A stretch of DNA of 26,903 bases from a virus, in IMG/VR virus record IMGVR_UViG_3300008267_000294, positions 1-26,903 of that record; one strand, written 5' to 3'. A program made the position numbers and the translations under genes. Shown piece after piece: positions 8,667 through 18,000 of the stretch (positions are counted from its first letter, which is position 1; each line of letters begins with the position of its first letter). A model generated the notes under the pieces. The model did not search any database, had not been told where the DNA came from, and saw only the letters and a list, made by a program, of their open reading frames with translations.

Positions 8667-9578
8667 TTATCCTTGTGAAATTATATTTTGAAAATTTTTA
8701 CTGAAATCAATATTATCAATTCTATCTTGGCGAACCTCATAAAGAAGTTCATTGAATTGGTCTCTGATTACATATAAGTTATATTGTCTATAAATGTTAT
8801 TACTTGAATCGTAAATAGTATAGATACCGTCTTCAATTGACTTAGTTTGATTACCATAAAGCGCAATTGCAAGAGTAGAAGCATCATGTTCAACTATTTC
8901 AACTTCAACAACTGTTGGGTTAAAAAATGTATTTGTTAGTATAATATTTTGACTTGGGAAACCTATAAATGGTACTGCGTTTGGTTTTGTTGTTGGGGAT
9001 GATGATGGGGTTAATGTACAAAACATTAGGTTTGTTGTTCCATCTGCATACCTATATCTTATAGCCTTCTGTATTGTATTTGTTAAGTTTTGTGTTACAG
9101 GTTCACAATAAAAATTGGATGTTATTATTCTATAAAAGTTTGGAACTTTTGTTCCGTCAGAATTTAAATATTCAACTCTGAATCCAACAAGTCCTTGGTT
9201 TACAAATTTGTTTCTATAATTAGAAGGAACGTCTTGTAAATTTATAATAATACCCTTGATGTTTGGTGAGGACGAGAGTACTCCACAATCATTTATTATT
9301 GTTCTTATTTGAGCAGGTCTAAAATAGATAGTATATATACCAAGGGCATTGAACTCATTTGCTGGGAGTGTTAAATTATACAACCCTCCTAAAATTTCAA
9401 CATTTGTCCCTCCAATACTACCGTTATTATAGTACGGTCTCAGATATTGAAGTGAGTCTAATTTTGTAAGTGTGAAGTTAGTTGTTTCATCTCTTGATGG
9501 TACATAATGTAAAATTATCTCCACATCCTCGGGACTAACATCTGCGGGTCTAACTGTTCCGTAATTACCTGTAGCCAA
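8667..9578 (-). CDS. Structural protein of unknown function, TTG start
   Basis: 303 aa. The start codon is TTG at 9578, giving an N-terminus MATGNYG after TTG is read as Met; it follows an A-rich leader (ATATAAAAATAAA) as at the other starts, and no ATG occurs at this position. The stop TAA is one base before the next ATG. Residues 1-190 are beta-rich and include a segment on ranges and reaction to 'YRPAQIRTI'-like FRPAQIRTIINDCG. Residues about 187-200 form a short Ser/Thr/Pro hinge (TPSSSPTTKPN), and 200-303 a second domain ending in a mixed tail, DRIDNIDFSKNFQNIISQG. No signal peptide or membrane helix is present. I do not recognise the family. Tight coupling to both neighbours suggests a tail or baseplate component. 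Confidence 0.75.
   Translation of the reverse strand: MATGNYGTVRPADVSPEDVEIILHYVPSRDETTNFTLTKLDSLQYLRPYYNNGSIGGTNVEILGGLYNLTLPANEFNALGIYTIYFRPAQIRTIINDCGVLSSSPNIKGIIINLQDVPSNYRNKFVNQGLVGFRVEYLNSDGTKVPNFYRIITSNFYCEPVTQNLTNTIQKAIRYRYADGTTNLMFCTLTPSSSPTTKPNAVPFIGFPSQNIILTNTFFNPTVVEVEIVEHDASTLAIALYGNQTKSIEDGIYTIYDSSNNIYRQYNLYVIRDQFNELLYEVRQDRIDNIDFSKNFQNIISQG
8669..8674 (-). promoter_or_regulatory. Shine-Dalgarno-like site AAGGAT of the 978-aa gene
   Basis: The coding strand reads AAGGATAAAATG, with the purine motif overlapping the TAA stop of the 303-aa gene and lying three bases before the ATG at 8665. It is the only clear Shine-Dalgarno-like motif among the visible starts. It supports this start; the spacing is shorter than usual. 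Confidence 0.45.
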
Positions 9579-9602
9579 TTTATTTTTATATTTTAAATTT
9601 TA

Positions 9603-12164
9603 TTAAACTTGATTATATTTCTTAACATCAAAAAATCCATACCCATAAGATTCTAAAGCACCCGTATTATTAACTTCACCAATTCTTCTAAAGTTTTCTA
9701 ACCCAGAATACTTTCCTCTTTCAATAAATACATTTGATTGTATTTCCGGCTGCTCAATTACATTCATTAGATACTCAAACTTTGTAATTGTTGTAGCGGT
9801 AGTTGTGTAATCTGTTAAACCTTCGGATTCAACTACAAATATTGTTGTACCATTAGCAAAATCAATATACGTTTGTCCATTGATTACATACTCAATGTAT
9901 TCAGGGGTCTGTGAAACAACATACCCTGTTGTTCCATCCGGTAATGATATTTCTAAATCATTAATAAATGAGTTAGGACCATATACCGCAAGGTCATTTA
10001 GTTTAGATTCTGTAAAACCTGAAACAATAAATGGAACGCTAACGTAATCTAAACTTCTAGAATTAAAAGCATCATAAAATCCTCTTAAAGAACTATCCAC
10101 CGGAGTTGGGGTTGGGGTTGGTTCAGGTGGTGTAGTTGTTGGTCCAGGTGTTGTTGTAGTTACAGTTGATGTAATTGTTGGTGTTGGTCCAGGTGTTGTT
10201 GTAGTCACAGTTGTTGTAACTGTTGGTGTTGGTGGAGGTGGAGTTGGGGGTAATGTAGGGTTAATTGTTGTTGTAGGTGTGGCAGTTGGTGGTAAAATCG
10301 GAGGTTGGCAACCTGTAGAACTTAATAAACTATACCTAGTATTGGTACCAGGGCTAAGCAAAGTTCTAGCTCTAGCCACTTGACCTGGCGTAAACATGTA
10401 GTGGCAAGTGTCATACCCGTAATCCATGTAATTCATGTACATTTGTCCATTTGGCCCGTTACCACAAGATATTATCGTACCACATCCGTCAGTCGGTCCT
10501 TGCTGAGTTGGCGTGTCACTAACAAAGTCACTTCCACAATTCGCGTCACCCCAAATGTGACGAAGACCTAGCCAATGTCCTATTTCATGTGTTAAAGTTC
10601 TACCTCTTCCGTATTGACTTCCAAAACCACCTATAAGATTATTGCTACCTGCGGTACCCCAAGAAATCACAATACCGTCTTTATCGGGTGTAAGATAAGT
10701 TGGTCCTAAAGTGGCAAAACCAAGTAATCCTCCGCCAAGTCTCATAATATATATATTCAAATAACTTTCTCTTGGCCATATTTGTGACCCACCCAATGAA
10801 TCAAAAAAATTCCATCTGTCTTCGGGTCCTTCGTAATATGACCCATAAGGAATATATTTTCTTATAATTCCCGTTGTTGGTCTTCCGTCAGGGTCTTGGG
10901 TTGCTAAGCAAAACTGTATATTCATTGTACCAGCCGTAAAATACGGTGGAGTTAAGTTAATATCAGGATTTGTTCCACCAAAGTCCAAATTTATCTGTTC
11001 CAACTGAGCTAAAATATATGTATCACTAAGATTTGTGAAAACATCATTCCATAAAACATGAAATACTACAGGTATTGTAATTACCGGCGCATTATTTAGG
11101 ACAAGGGCTCTATTATTTTCAACAGAATTTGTTATAAATGATTCAAGTTCATTAAACTCTTTTAATAGACTTGGGTCGATTTGGCTAGGGTTAACTCCAC
11201 ATAGTGAGTTTGTGGGTGAAAAAAGTCCATTACTACCTACTCCATTATTGTTGGTTAGGCTTTTCAATCCAATATTTGAAGCAAAACTTACCTGCCCAAT
11301 GTTAGATATAAAGGCTTGTGTATAAGGAACTTCCACTTTTTTACTCACAGTATATGTTCCTAAAGTACTAGTACCACTAAAGGAAATAGTGTATTTTTGA
11401 GCAATGTCTAAACTACTATAAGTGTGGCAGAATTTCTGTGGAATGAAAACTTCAACTTGTTGAACTGGAGTCCCGTCACCCCAATCGACATAATATACGG
11501 CATTTTGGAAATAATTTAAATTATAATTTGAGGTATTATAAATACAATATTTAAAAGGTTCATCTAAATTTGACTCGAATGTAAAATTTACTTCCTCTGA
11601 AAATTGTGAGATATATCCGTCAAATTGAGAATAATATCCAATATCTTGGTAGTCTTGTTCTAATAATACAGGTATCGATAAATCTATGAGTTCGGAAGTA
11701 TTTGGTTGTACTATTTTTAAATCCACTGTTTCCCCGATTGGGATTGTTTCGGTAACATTATTTGGCGAAACAACAAAAGAAAATACATTAGTTCCATCAG
11801 GGTTTACACTTAATTGTGATTTTTGTGTCGTTTTAAACTCTAAAGTATTCCCTTGATTGTTTTTAACAAAAAAAGAAGAACCGACTACCACATCTTTGAA
11901 ATATCCATTCCAAATCTTATCATCTAAACCTTTATCATTTATCCAAATGACACTTGTATTAGGACCTAGTAATTGGGTTGTCGTGACACCGATACACCCT
12001 ACTCCAGGGAAATTTTGGACGTTCCAACTCCCCAAATCAATTGTTCCGGCCGACAATACATGAGATAATCCACTATAAAAACCGAGTGTTTGTCCACTAT
12101 ATTCAACTCTACTTAAATCTTCTTTGAGTACTTCTGGCGATATTTTTACTTTAAACTTTTTCAT
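9603..12164 (-). CDS. Virion protein with PKD-like and M43 metalloprotease domains
   Basis: 853 aa, ATG overlapping the previous TAA by one base (TAATG). Residues 1-200 are an unassigned beta-rich region. Residues 220-282 hold a PKD-like signature (DWGDGT, then CHTYSS and YTISFSG). Residues about 360-615 form a peptidase M43 (cytophagalysin/pappalysin) domain: zinc motif HEIGHWLGLRH (H526, H530, H536 ligands, E527 catalytic), a DFVSDTP segment at 546-552, and Met-turn NYMDY at 578-582, with several cysteines (543, 561, 567, 587) as in secreted members. Residues 620-690 are a Thr/Pro linker. Residues 691-853 form a C-terminal domain ending in VFIERGKYSGLENFRRIGEV and ESYGYGFFDVKKY, which looks like a conserved structural tail. 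There is no signal peptide, so the protease is probably delivered on the virion. Likely role: digestion of host surface protein during adsorption. Self-processing of the virion is an alternative. All catalytic residues appear intact. Confidence 0.88.
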   Translation of the reverse strand: MKKFKVKISPEVLKEDLSRVEYSGQTLGFYSGLSHVLSAGTIDLGSWNVQNFPGVGCIGVTTTQLLGPNTSVIWINDKGLDDKIWNGYFKDVVVGSSFFVKNNQGNTLEFKTTQKSQLSVNPDGTNVFSFVVSPNNVTETIPIGETVDLKIVQPNTSELIDLSIPVLLEQDYQDIGYYSQFDGYISQFSEEVNFTFESNLDEPFKYCIYNTSNYNLNYFQNAVYYVDWGDGTPVQQVEVFIPQKFCHTYSSLDIAQKYTISFSGTSTLGTYTVSKKVEVPYTQAFISNIGQVSFASNIGLKSLTNNNGVGSNGLFSPTNSLCGVNPSQIDPSLLKEFNELESFITNSVENNRALVLNNAPVITIPVVFHVLWNDVFTNLSDTYILAQLEQINLDFGGTNPDINLTPPYFTAGTMNIQFCLATQDPDGRPTTGIIRKYIPYGSYYEGPEDRWNFFDSLGGSQIWPRESYLNIYIMRLGGGLLGFATLGPTYLTPDKDGIVISWGTAGSNNLIGGFGSQYGRGRTLTHEIGHWLGLRHIWGDANCGSDFVSDTPTQQGPTDGCGTIISCGNGPNGQMYMNYMDYGYDTCHYMFTPGQVARARTLLSPGTNTRYSLLSSTGCQPPILPPTATPTTTINPTLPPTPPPPTPTVTTTVTTTTPGPTPTITSTVTTTTPGPTTTPPEPTPTPTPVDSSLRGFYDAFNSRSLDYVSVPFIVSGFTESKLNDLAVYGPNSFINDLEISLPDGTTGYVVSQTPEYIEYVINGQTYIDFANGTTIFVVESEGLTDYTTTATTITKFEYLMNVIEQPEIQSNVFIERGKYSGLENFRRIGEVNNTGALESYGYGFFDVKKYNQV
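10089..10307 (-). repeat. Thr/Pro linker in the metalloprotease protein
   Basis: Residues 620-692 are Pro, Thr and Val with a few Gly and Ser. It separates the M43 domain from the C-terminal structural domain and is the longest of the three linkers in the window. Confidence 0.85.
10141..10230 (-). repeat. Two tandem 45-base direct repeats in the linker
   Basis: Bases 10141-10185 and 10186-10230 differ at three positions. Each unit codes for 15 residues, TPT[IV]T[ST]TVTTTTPGP. The high DNA identity points to recent duplication or slippage. Confidence 0.85.
10557..10589 (-). other. Zinc-binding active site HEIGHWLGLRH (M43 metalloprotease)
   Basis: These eleven codons form the metzincin motif HExxHxxGxxH with all three histidines, the catalytic glutamate and the glycine turn present. 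The paired Met-turn lies about 44 residues downstream. Confidence 0.93.
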
Positions 12165-13237
12165 TAAATTCCAATTGGCGGATTTTTATATTCATACCAA
12201 TAAACGGTATCTGTAAATGCATTAGTGTTTGTATAATAAACGCTATATTCGTTATTTGTATAGTCTAATTCAACTCTGTAGTAAAAATCTTGGTATGGTA
12301 TTCTATATTTGTTAGCATAATTAATTTGGTCATTAACAATAAACTTAATATATTTACCGACACTTGCGTCAAAAAATTTTGCAGACATGTATAAATTATC
12401 AATATTTAATACACTTTTATCTTGGAACCAATGTAGGAAAAACCCTTCTTGGTTTTTATTAAAATCGGTCTGAATTATGGGAACCGCAAGAGGTCTTGAG
12501 TTTGTACCACTTGGTAATGCGCTGTCACACTTACATGTCCCGACATTGAAAATTGTATATCTTGTTGTACTTTCATTTAAATTCACAGGACTTGTAATTG
12601 TAGTATATTGTCCATTAGCACCTAACCTTCTTCTTAGATAATAAACATTTGTACCAAACTTGTAGCAGAAACTAACAGTTGTGTCAGGTACGCCATCAGT
12701 ACCTCCCTTCCCTAAAACTGACTTTTCTTGTCCACAACAGTTTGTATACTTTAATTCGTTCAAAAATTCTGATTCTTCTGTAAAAATAAATTGGTATTCT
12801 TCACACCCATTTTCTTCCAAAGTGTTACTCATTCTTGTTGGGAGAATAATTGTAAGATAATTTTTTTGTTTCTTAGGGTCCATTGAATCATAAAAATCCA
12901 ATTTATAAAATGAATTTTTAAAAGCATCTGTATTATATCTTAATTGGTTTTCAGTAAATTTAGATAAATAACTATTTTCAGAGGGTGCGTTTATATCTTG
13001 TGAAAAATTAAATATGTAGGTAAGAGAAGTATCCTGAGCCAAAATAATTGAATTTTTAGCTCTACTATACCTTGATAATTCATAGTTTATTGGTGAACCT
13101 ATAATCTGTTGTACAATGTTTTGTTCTTCTTCAATTATAGCACCTTCCCTATCCAATAAATCAGGATTAATACTTATTGGAACAACAATCTCCTTGTTAC
13201 CAATTGATTCTATTATTTTAATTTTATTCACATCCAT
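12164..13237 (-). CDS. Structural protein of unknown function (357 aa)
   Basis: 357 aa, ATG at 13237 inside the last codons of the 592-aa gene (14-base overlap); its TAA shares one base with the next ATG. Residues 1-60 are charged and may be helical (DREGAIIEEEQNIVQQIIG). The rest is beta-prone with many Tyr and Phe. A Cys-rich middle (CEEYQF, CCGQEK, CYKFG, CKCDS, about residues 144-240) could bind metal or form disulfides. Near residues 280-310 a KSVLNIDNLYMSAKFFDASV stretch looks like a compact folded core. There is no signal peptide or membrane segment. I do not recognise the family. Overlapping starts on both sides imply translational coupling with virion genes, so a baseplate component is likely. 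Confidence 0.75.
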   Translation of the reverse strand: MDVNKIKIIESIGNKEIVVPISINPDLLDREGAIIEEEQNIVQQIIGSPINYELSRYSRAKNSIILAQDTSLTYIFNFSQDINAPSENSYLSKFTENQLRYNTDAFKNSFYKLDFYDSMDPKKQKNYLTIILPTRMSNTLEENGCEEYQFIFTEESEFLNELKYTNCCGQEKSVLGKGGTDGVPDTTVSFCYKFGTNVYYLRRRLGANGQYTTITSPVNLNESTTRYTIFNVGTCKCDSALPSGTNSRPLAVPIIQTDFNKNQEGFFLHWFQDKSVLNIDNLYMSAKFFDASVGKYIKFIVNDQINYANKYRIPYQDFYYRVELDYTNNEYSVYYTNTNAFTDTVYWYEYKNPPIGI

Positions 13238-15002
13238 CTATCGTCGGTGTTTGAACAACTACAAAATTTTGAATATTTGTTCCTTCAGGAATAATCCTAA
13301 AAACAAAATTATCATATGGGTAATGTCTTCCATTAAAGAATGGAAAATTTACTCCATTCCCATCAGAGTCCACGTACCCATAAGGATAAATATCCCTCCA
13401 TAAAAACCTATTTAAATAGTTTGAAAAGTAAGCATAACTTGGTATTCCAACTGTTGTGGTTTTATCTCCTTCTTCAATATAATCTCCATAATCTTTTATC
13501 TTTAAAGAAAATAATGGTTTATAGTAATATCCCATAGGGTTTTCTAAACCTTCTCCAATATTAAAAACTGCAGGGTTAAATATAAATTTATGATAACAAT
13601 CCGAAATTACTGTTTCAGTTTGGGTTATATCATTCCATTCACATAAATCTCCATTTAATTTTTCTCCAGGTGTTAAATCATTATTATAGAAAAATTGTCT
13701 AGTTCCATTATTATAAGAACTTGTACCTATATTAGTATCTGAAAAAAAGTTTGACCTATTCCACCAAGAGGTACTTTGAGTGCCGAAATTAAACTCCCAA
13801 CCCTCTTTTAATGCATTTCCAGCCTGAGTCGGTGGGTTAAAATACCCAAAATAACCTCGGTTAATTACTGTAATAAATAATTCAGATATTGGTCTTCTTA
13901 AATTATCAATTAATCCATTAATGTCAATTGAGCCATTAAATGAAATATTATAGGATTGGGAATCCTCTTTTATAGAAATCCTAGATTTCTGATTGGGTGT
14001 TAAATCGGCCGACTCCCACCTTTTAACAGTTCTAAAAGCGGTTTGTTCAAAACCTGAATTTGTAACAATTGAATCTTGACTATTGGTTAATATCGTATGT
14101 TCCCTTACATAATATTTTGATTGGGACTCTTCAGGGTTATCAATATCTACAACTCTAAAGAACTGTCCTATTTTTCCGTCTTGAAAGGTAGATACATTTT
14201 TTGGAGTTCCTGGGTCAATAATATTAAATATCTTTTTTTCTGAGTCGTAAAATCCATTTCCAAGACTGTACACTTCAAAATAACCTCCCTTTGAAACGGG
14301 TAATCCTTCTCCCGTAATTATTGATACATTTGTTAAATACACATACTCACCGACTTGTAAATTGTGTTTCACAGGACAAGTGAATTGCCAAAAAGTTTTG
14401 CCGTCAATCGAAACTAAATTCATTATGTATGGCAACCCATAAAATGGCTGCCAATCAAAAATAGTCCCATCTGAGAATTCATATTGTAAATTTTTCAAAG
14501 GGTTGCTATAACTTGGGTAACTTATATAAAATCTCCAATTATAGTTTGTAACATCGCTCGGTAATCCAAGAATATGTCTGTCAACACCCGTAGTATATCC
14601 GTTCACTCCCATATCAGTTCTTATAAAGTTAAACTCATTATACTGAGGTAAACCAGGCCAAGCAAGTGTTACACTTGATTGTACTTGTAGTAACTTTATA
14701 GACTCGGGGTTAACATAATATAAATTATTATTAAACGGAGGGTAAGGATTATCAGGTGTTTGAGTAACTCCACTGTAATTGTTAGAAAATATCAATTGGA
14801 ATTTACATGACGGCTCAAAAAAAGTTGACTTCTGCCTTTCAATGTCATATACCTCGGCTAAATCAATAGTAATATTTCTCTGATACTCATCAAGTTCCTT
14901 TAATTTACCTGACAAAGGTGCGGTAATGTTTATAGGAACCTCTGGAGCCCTTTTATACCTAAGACTTCCTTTTACAAAAGTTATGTTACCTAAATCACTC
15001 AT
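13224..15002 (-). CDS. Structural protein of unknown function (592 aa)
   Basis: 592 aa, ATG at 15002 overlapping the end of the 2241-aa gene by 8 bases (ATGAGTGA). The sequence is rich in Tyr, Phe, Asn and Gly and looks beta-structured throughout, as in peripheral baseplate or fibre-dock proteins. The C-terminal part has a striking aromatic segment, FLWRDIYPYGYVDSDGNGV, then FFNGRHYPYDNFVFRIIPEG, which reads like a conserved core; I associate similar wording with other Bacteroidota phages but cannot name a family. Only about three cysteines are present, unlike the Cys-rich neighbours. No signal peptide or transmembrane helix. Role: unknown virion component, supported by position between the giant protein and the metalloprotease protein. 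Confidence 0.75.
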   Translation of the reverse strand: MSDLGNITFVKGSLRYKRAPEVPINITAPLSGKLKELDEYQRNITIDLAEVYDIERQKSTFFEPSCKFQLIFSNNYSGVTQTPDNPYPPFNNNLYYVNPESIKLLQVQSSVTLAWPGLPQYNEFNFIRTDMGVNGYTTGVDRHILGLPSDVTNYNWRFYISYPSYSNPLKNLQYEFSDGTIFDWQPFYGLPYIMNLVSIDGKTFWQFTCPVKHNLQVGEYVYLTNVSIITGEGLPVSKGGYFEVYSLGNGFYDSEKKIFNIIDPGTPKNVSTFQDGKIGQFFRVVDIDNPEESQSKYYVREHTILTNSQDSIVTNSGFEQTAFRTVKRWESADLTPNQKSRISIKEDSQSYNISFNGSIDINGLIDNLRRPISELFITVINRGYFGYFNPPTQAGNALKEGWEFNFGTQSTSWWNRSNFFSDTNIGTSSYNNGTRQFFYNNDLTPGEKLNGDLCEWNDITQTETVISDCYHKFIFNPAVFNIGEGLENPMGYYYKPLFSLKIKDYGDYIEEGDKTTTVGIPSYAYFSNYLNRFLWRDIYPYGYVDSDGNGVNFPFFNGRHYPYDNFVFRIIPEGTNIQNFVVVQTPTIDGCE

Positions 15003-18000
15003 ATACTATATTTGTGTCAACATATTTTTGTATAAATCTATCCATAGCACTTGCACCTTGTTTCAAACCAAAATAGAAATGAAATGGTGCTCCAAATGTA
15101 TATCTGAATCTTGCACTATCAGGTATTCTATTAACAGGAATTACAACTACATTACCGTCAGCATCTGTACCCGCACTATAATTAATTAAATATCCTTTAT
15201 AATAAAATGTATTGTTTAATCCTGGTGCAAAGTATTCTGATGTCAGTCCAAATCTATCTAAAGTTTGATATCCATGTGAGAAAAATCCATTTGGAAAAGT
15301 ACTACTATTAGTGTAAAGTCCAGAATTAAATTCAGTAATAAAGTTATTAGATTGGGTACCAAACAAACTTGGCGGTGAATCTAAATTATGGAATACATTC
15401 CATTGATAAAAAGGAACAACTTGTGTTTTAACTGTAATATCGGTAAAATCACCTGGCTGTGGCAATGTGCTAGCGGTAACGTTCCAAATTGTTCTTCTTG
15501 GTGAAATATAATCTCGCATTTGATTATCCCCACTAAAGAAAATACCAAAGTACGGATATGTCGGGGTAACTGTGTCTTCAGCAAAAATTAGGTCATTATT
15601 AGTATAATTTTCAGGTGAAAATTCATTAACACCAAATTCAGAGTTAATAGAAATTAGTTGACTGTAATCAGCATCAACAAGTCCTGGTAACAACCCACTT
15701 CCGAACAATTCTCCATTTTGCCATCTAGAGTTTTTGAAAAATGCTCCAACACTTGGGTCATCCCCACCTTGTTCATTTCCACTAGCATCAGGTAATGGGA
15801 ATAATTGTTGGATAAATGATGTGTTAACTAATCTACTTAAAATAAATAAATTAAGTATGTCAGTGACATCTTGAAAAGTTGTAGACGGTATTCTTGGTAT
15901 AATATATCCATCGTAATCATCCGAATAAACTATTTCTTGGATAAATGAAGTTTTTGGTCCCATGTCTATTATTGTAGTCGGGAACAATAGATTTCTAACA
16001 TTACCATATATTCGACTTTCGGATGAGGAATATCTTGGTCTTCCAATAAAATCGGTTCCATTCCAAGGACTTGAACGATAATAATAATTGTTTAGTGGGT
16101 CATGGAAATATATTGTATCTCTACAAAAAGCTCTTACGGGTTTGTTCTGAGAATTAAAAGTTGTTGCGTTTTGGAAAGGGAAGGCATATAATGTACCATT
16201 AATCCAGTTATTTGAGAACGTGTGTGAATACACATCAAAACAAAGTGAAAAAGTTAGTTTAAGTCTTTGAATCCATTCAACAACTGTTGCAAAGTCTGAA
16301 TATTTTTTCTGTGTTCCTCCTGGGTCAACAACACCGGCATCTGCAGGTACATCATGGAAAAATAAAGACCTTAAAGGTTTAGATACAATATTGTAACACC
16401 CTACTCCTCTAACAAACCATAACCAATCAGCACCACTTGCTGGTTCTGAACTATATCCATCTCCACCAGGTTGTATTTGTGGATTTTCATCAGCGTCAGT
16501 ATAGTAACTATTAAGGTCAACTGCTTTAGTACAATCTGTTAAAGATGCTGCAACATTACCTAACGGACTGTCGACACCTCCTAATATGTCGTAATCCAAA
16601 TCTGAGGTAAATTCAGGTGTCGGTAAATCTCCTCCTCCTTCTTGTTCAAATGTACAATCTCTATTAATTACGAATATAGAAAATCCACCATTTTGATGTA
16701 ACAAATACCCATTACCATTACCATCTGTTTGTACACTTGTTGATGAGGGTAATCTGTCAGTTCTCATAACTTGGTTAAACCTGTTACTCATTGTTACATA
16801 GTGGTTAGGATTAACATACCAAAGATTTTCGGGTATTCCTGGCGATGGTACATTAGGGAATACAGCGTAAACAGGTGAAATATATTGAGCGGTAAACCAA
16901 GTCCAATTTCTAACCTGAGTTGGGTGGTCGTTTTGTGAACCTTCACAATTTCCTCCCCCACTTAAATACGCACCACTAGGAGTAAACTGTATAGGTCCCC
17001 ATTGTGGACCATTAGCATTTGACCCCCCGTTCGGGTTTTCATATACACAATTTAAGTAAGTAGAATAAACTTTTTGCCATGTATCTTGATATCTTTCATA
17101 TTTATTTGCAAGAGCCGACCCTCCTTCAACATATTCTCTTCCCCAATATCCACCAACATTATTCCTATCAATGTTTCTTGGAGCACTGTGATAAGTTAAA
17201 TAATCATCATACAAATTTGCTCTATATCTACAACAACCTGGACATTCTGTATATCTTCCATTATCTGTAGAATCCCAACGGTTATCACTATCGCATACAT
17301 AATTTTGTCCGCCAGCTTCTTGGTCTTGCAAAGCGTCTCCACACACATAACTATTTTCGAATCCACCAGAGTCAGAAAGTCCTAGCGTGCTTCTTGAGCA
17401 AGGTATATAAAGGTGACTATCGGGTGAAGGAGCGGCTAAAGCCCCCATACTTCTGTAGTACCAATTATCAGGTGAAATTGTTAAGAAACTATAGGTCTCT
17501 TGTCCATATACTCCATCTTCCAAATTAAAACTTGCATTAGGTCTCCATCTTTCTCCATCAACCCAACCATACTGAATTGCCTCAGTATCTAAAGCCGAAT
17601 AGAAATTTGGCATTGTAGTATCATAACTAGTATAATTACTACCATACGTAAAAAATTGGCTTGGGAAATATATTTGTGGTTGTTCATTATTAATAATCAA
17701 ATGATGTTTTGGTAATCTTAGTCCGTTTGGATTATCCGTAACCCAAGATGGAGTATCAGCTAACAATGTTATATTTCCACTACTCAAATTTAAAAATCCT
17801 AACTCATATCTAATAGTGGGGTCAACTTCAAACCCGCTAACATTAAAGGTTTGGTCTATAGTGTTTTCTCCAATTGTTATAGGGAATGTGTTAACAACTA
17901 TTGAGGTTACTCCAGGAACATTATCAAGTTTTAAAAACAGTACCCGAAGTCCTTCTGGGTCATTCACTTCAGATTCAAATCTTAAGAATATTCTAATCCT

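Noticed and set aside
13224-13237. 14-base overlap of the 592-aa and 357-aa genes, considered as a programmed frameshift
   Set aside because: The downstream gene has its own ATG and there is no slippery heptamer seen at the overlap; ordinary coupled translation explains it.
15381-15584. Minus-strand frames of 67-72 codons inside the giant gene (also 21336-21554)
   Set aside because: They are out-of-frame shadows of the 2241-aa gene with no recognisable features.
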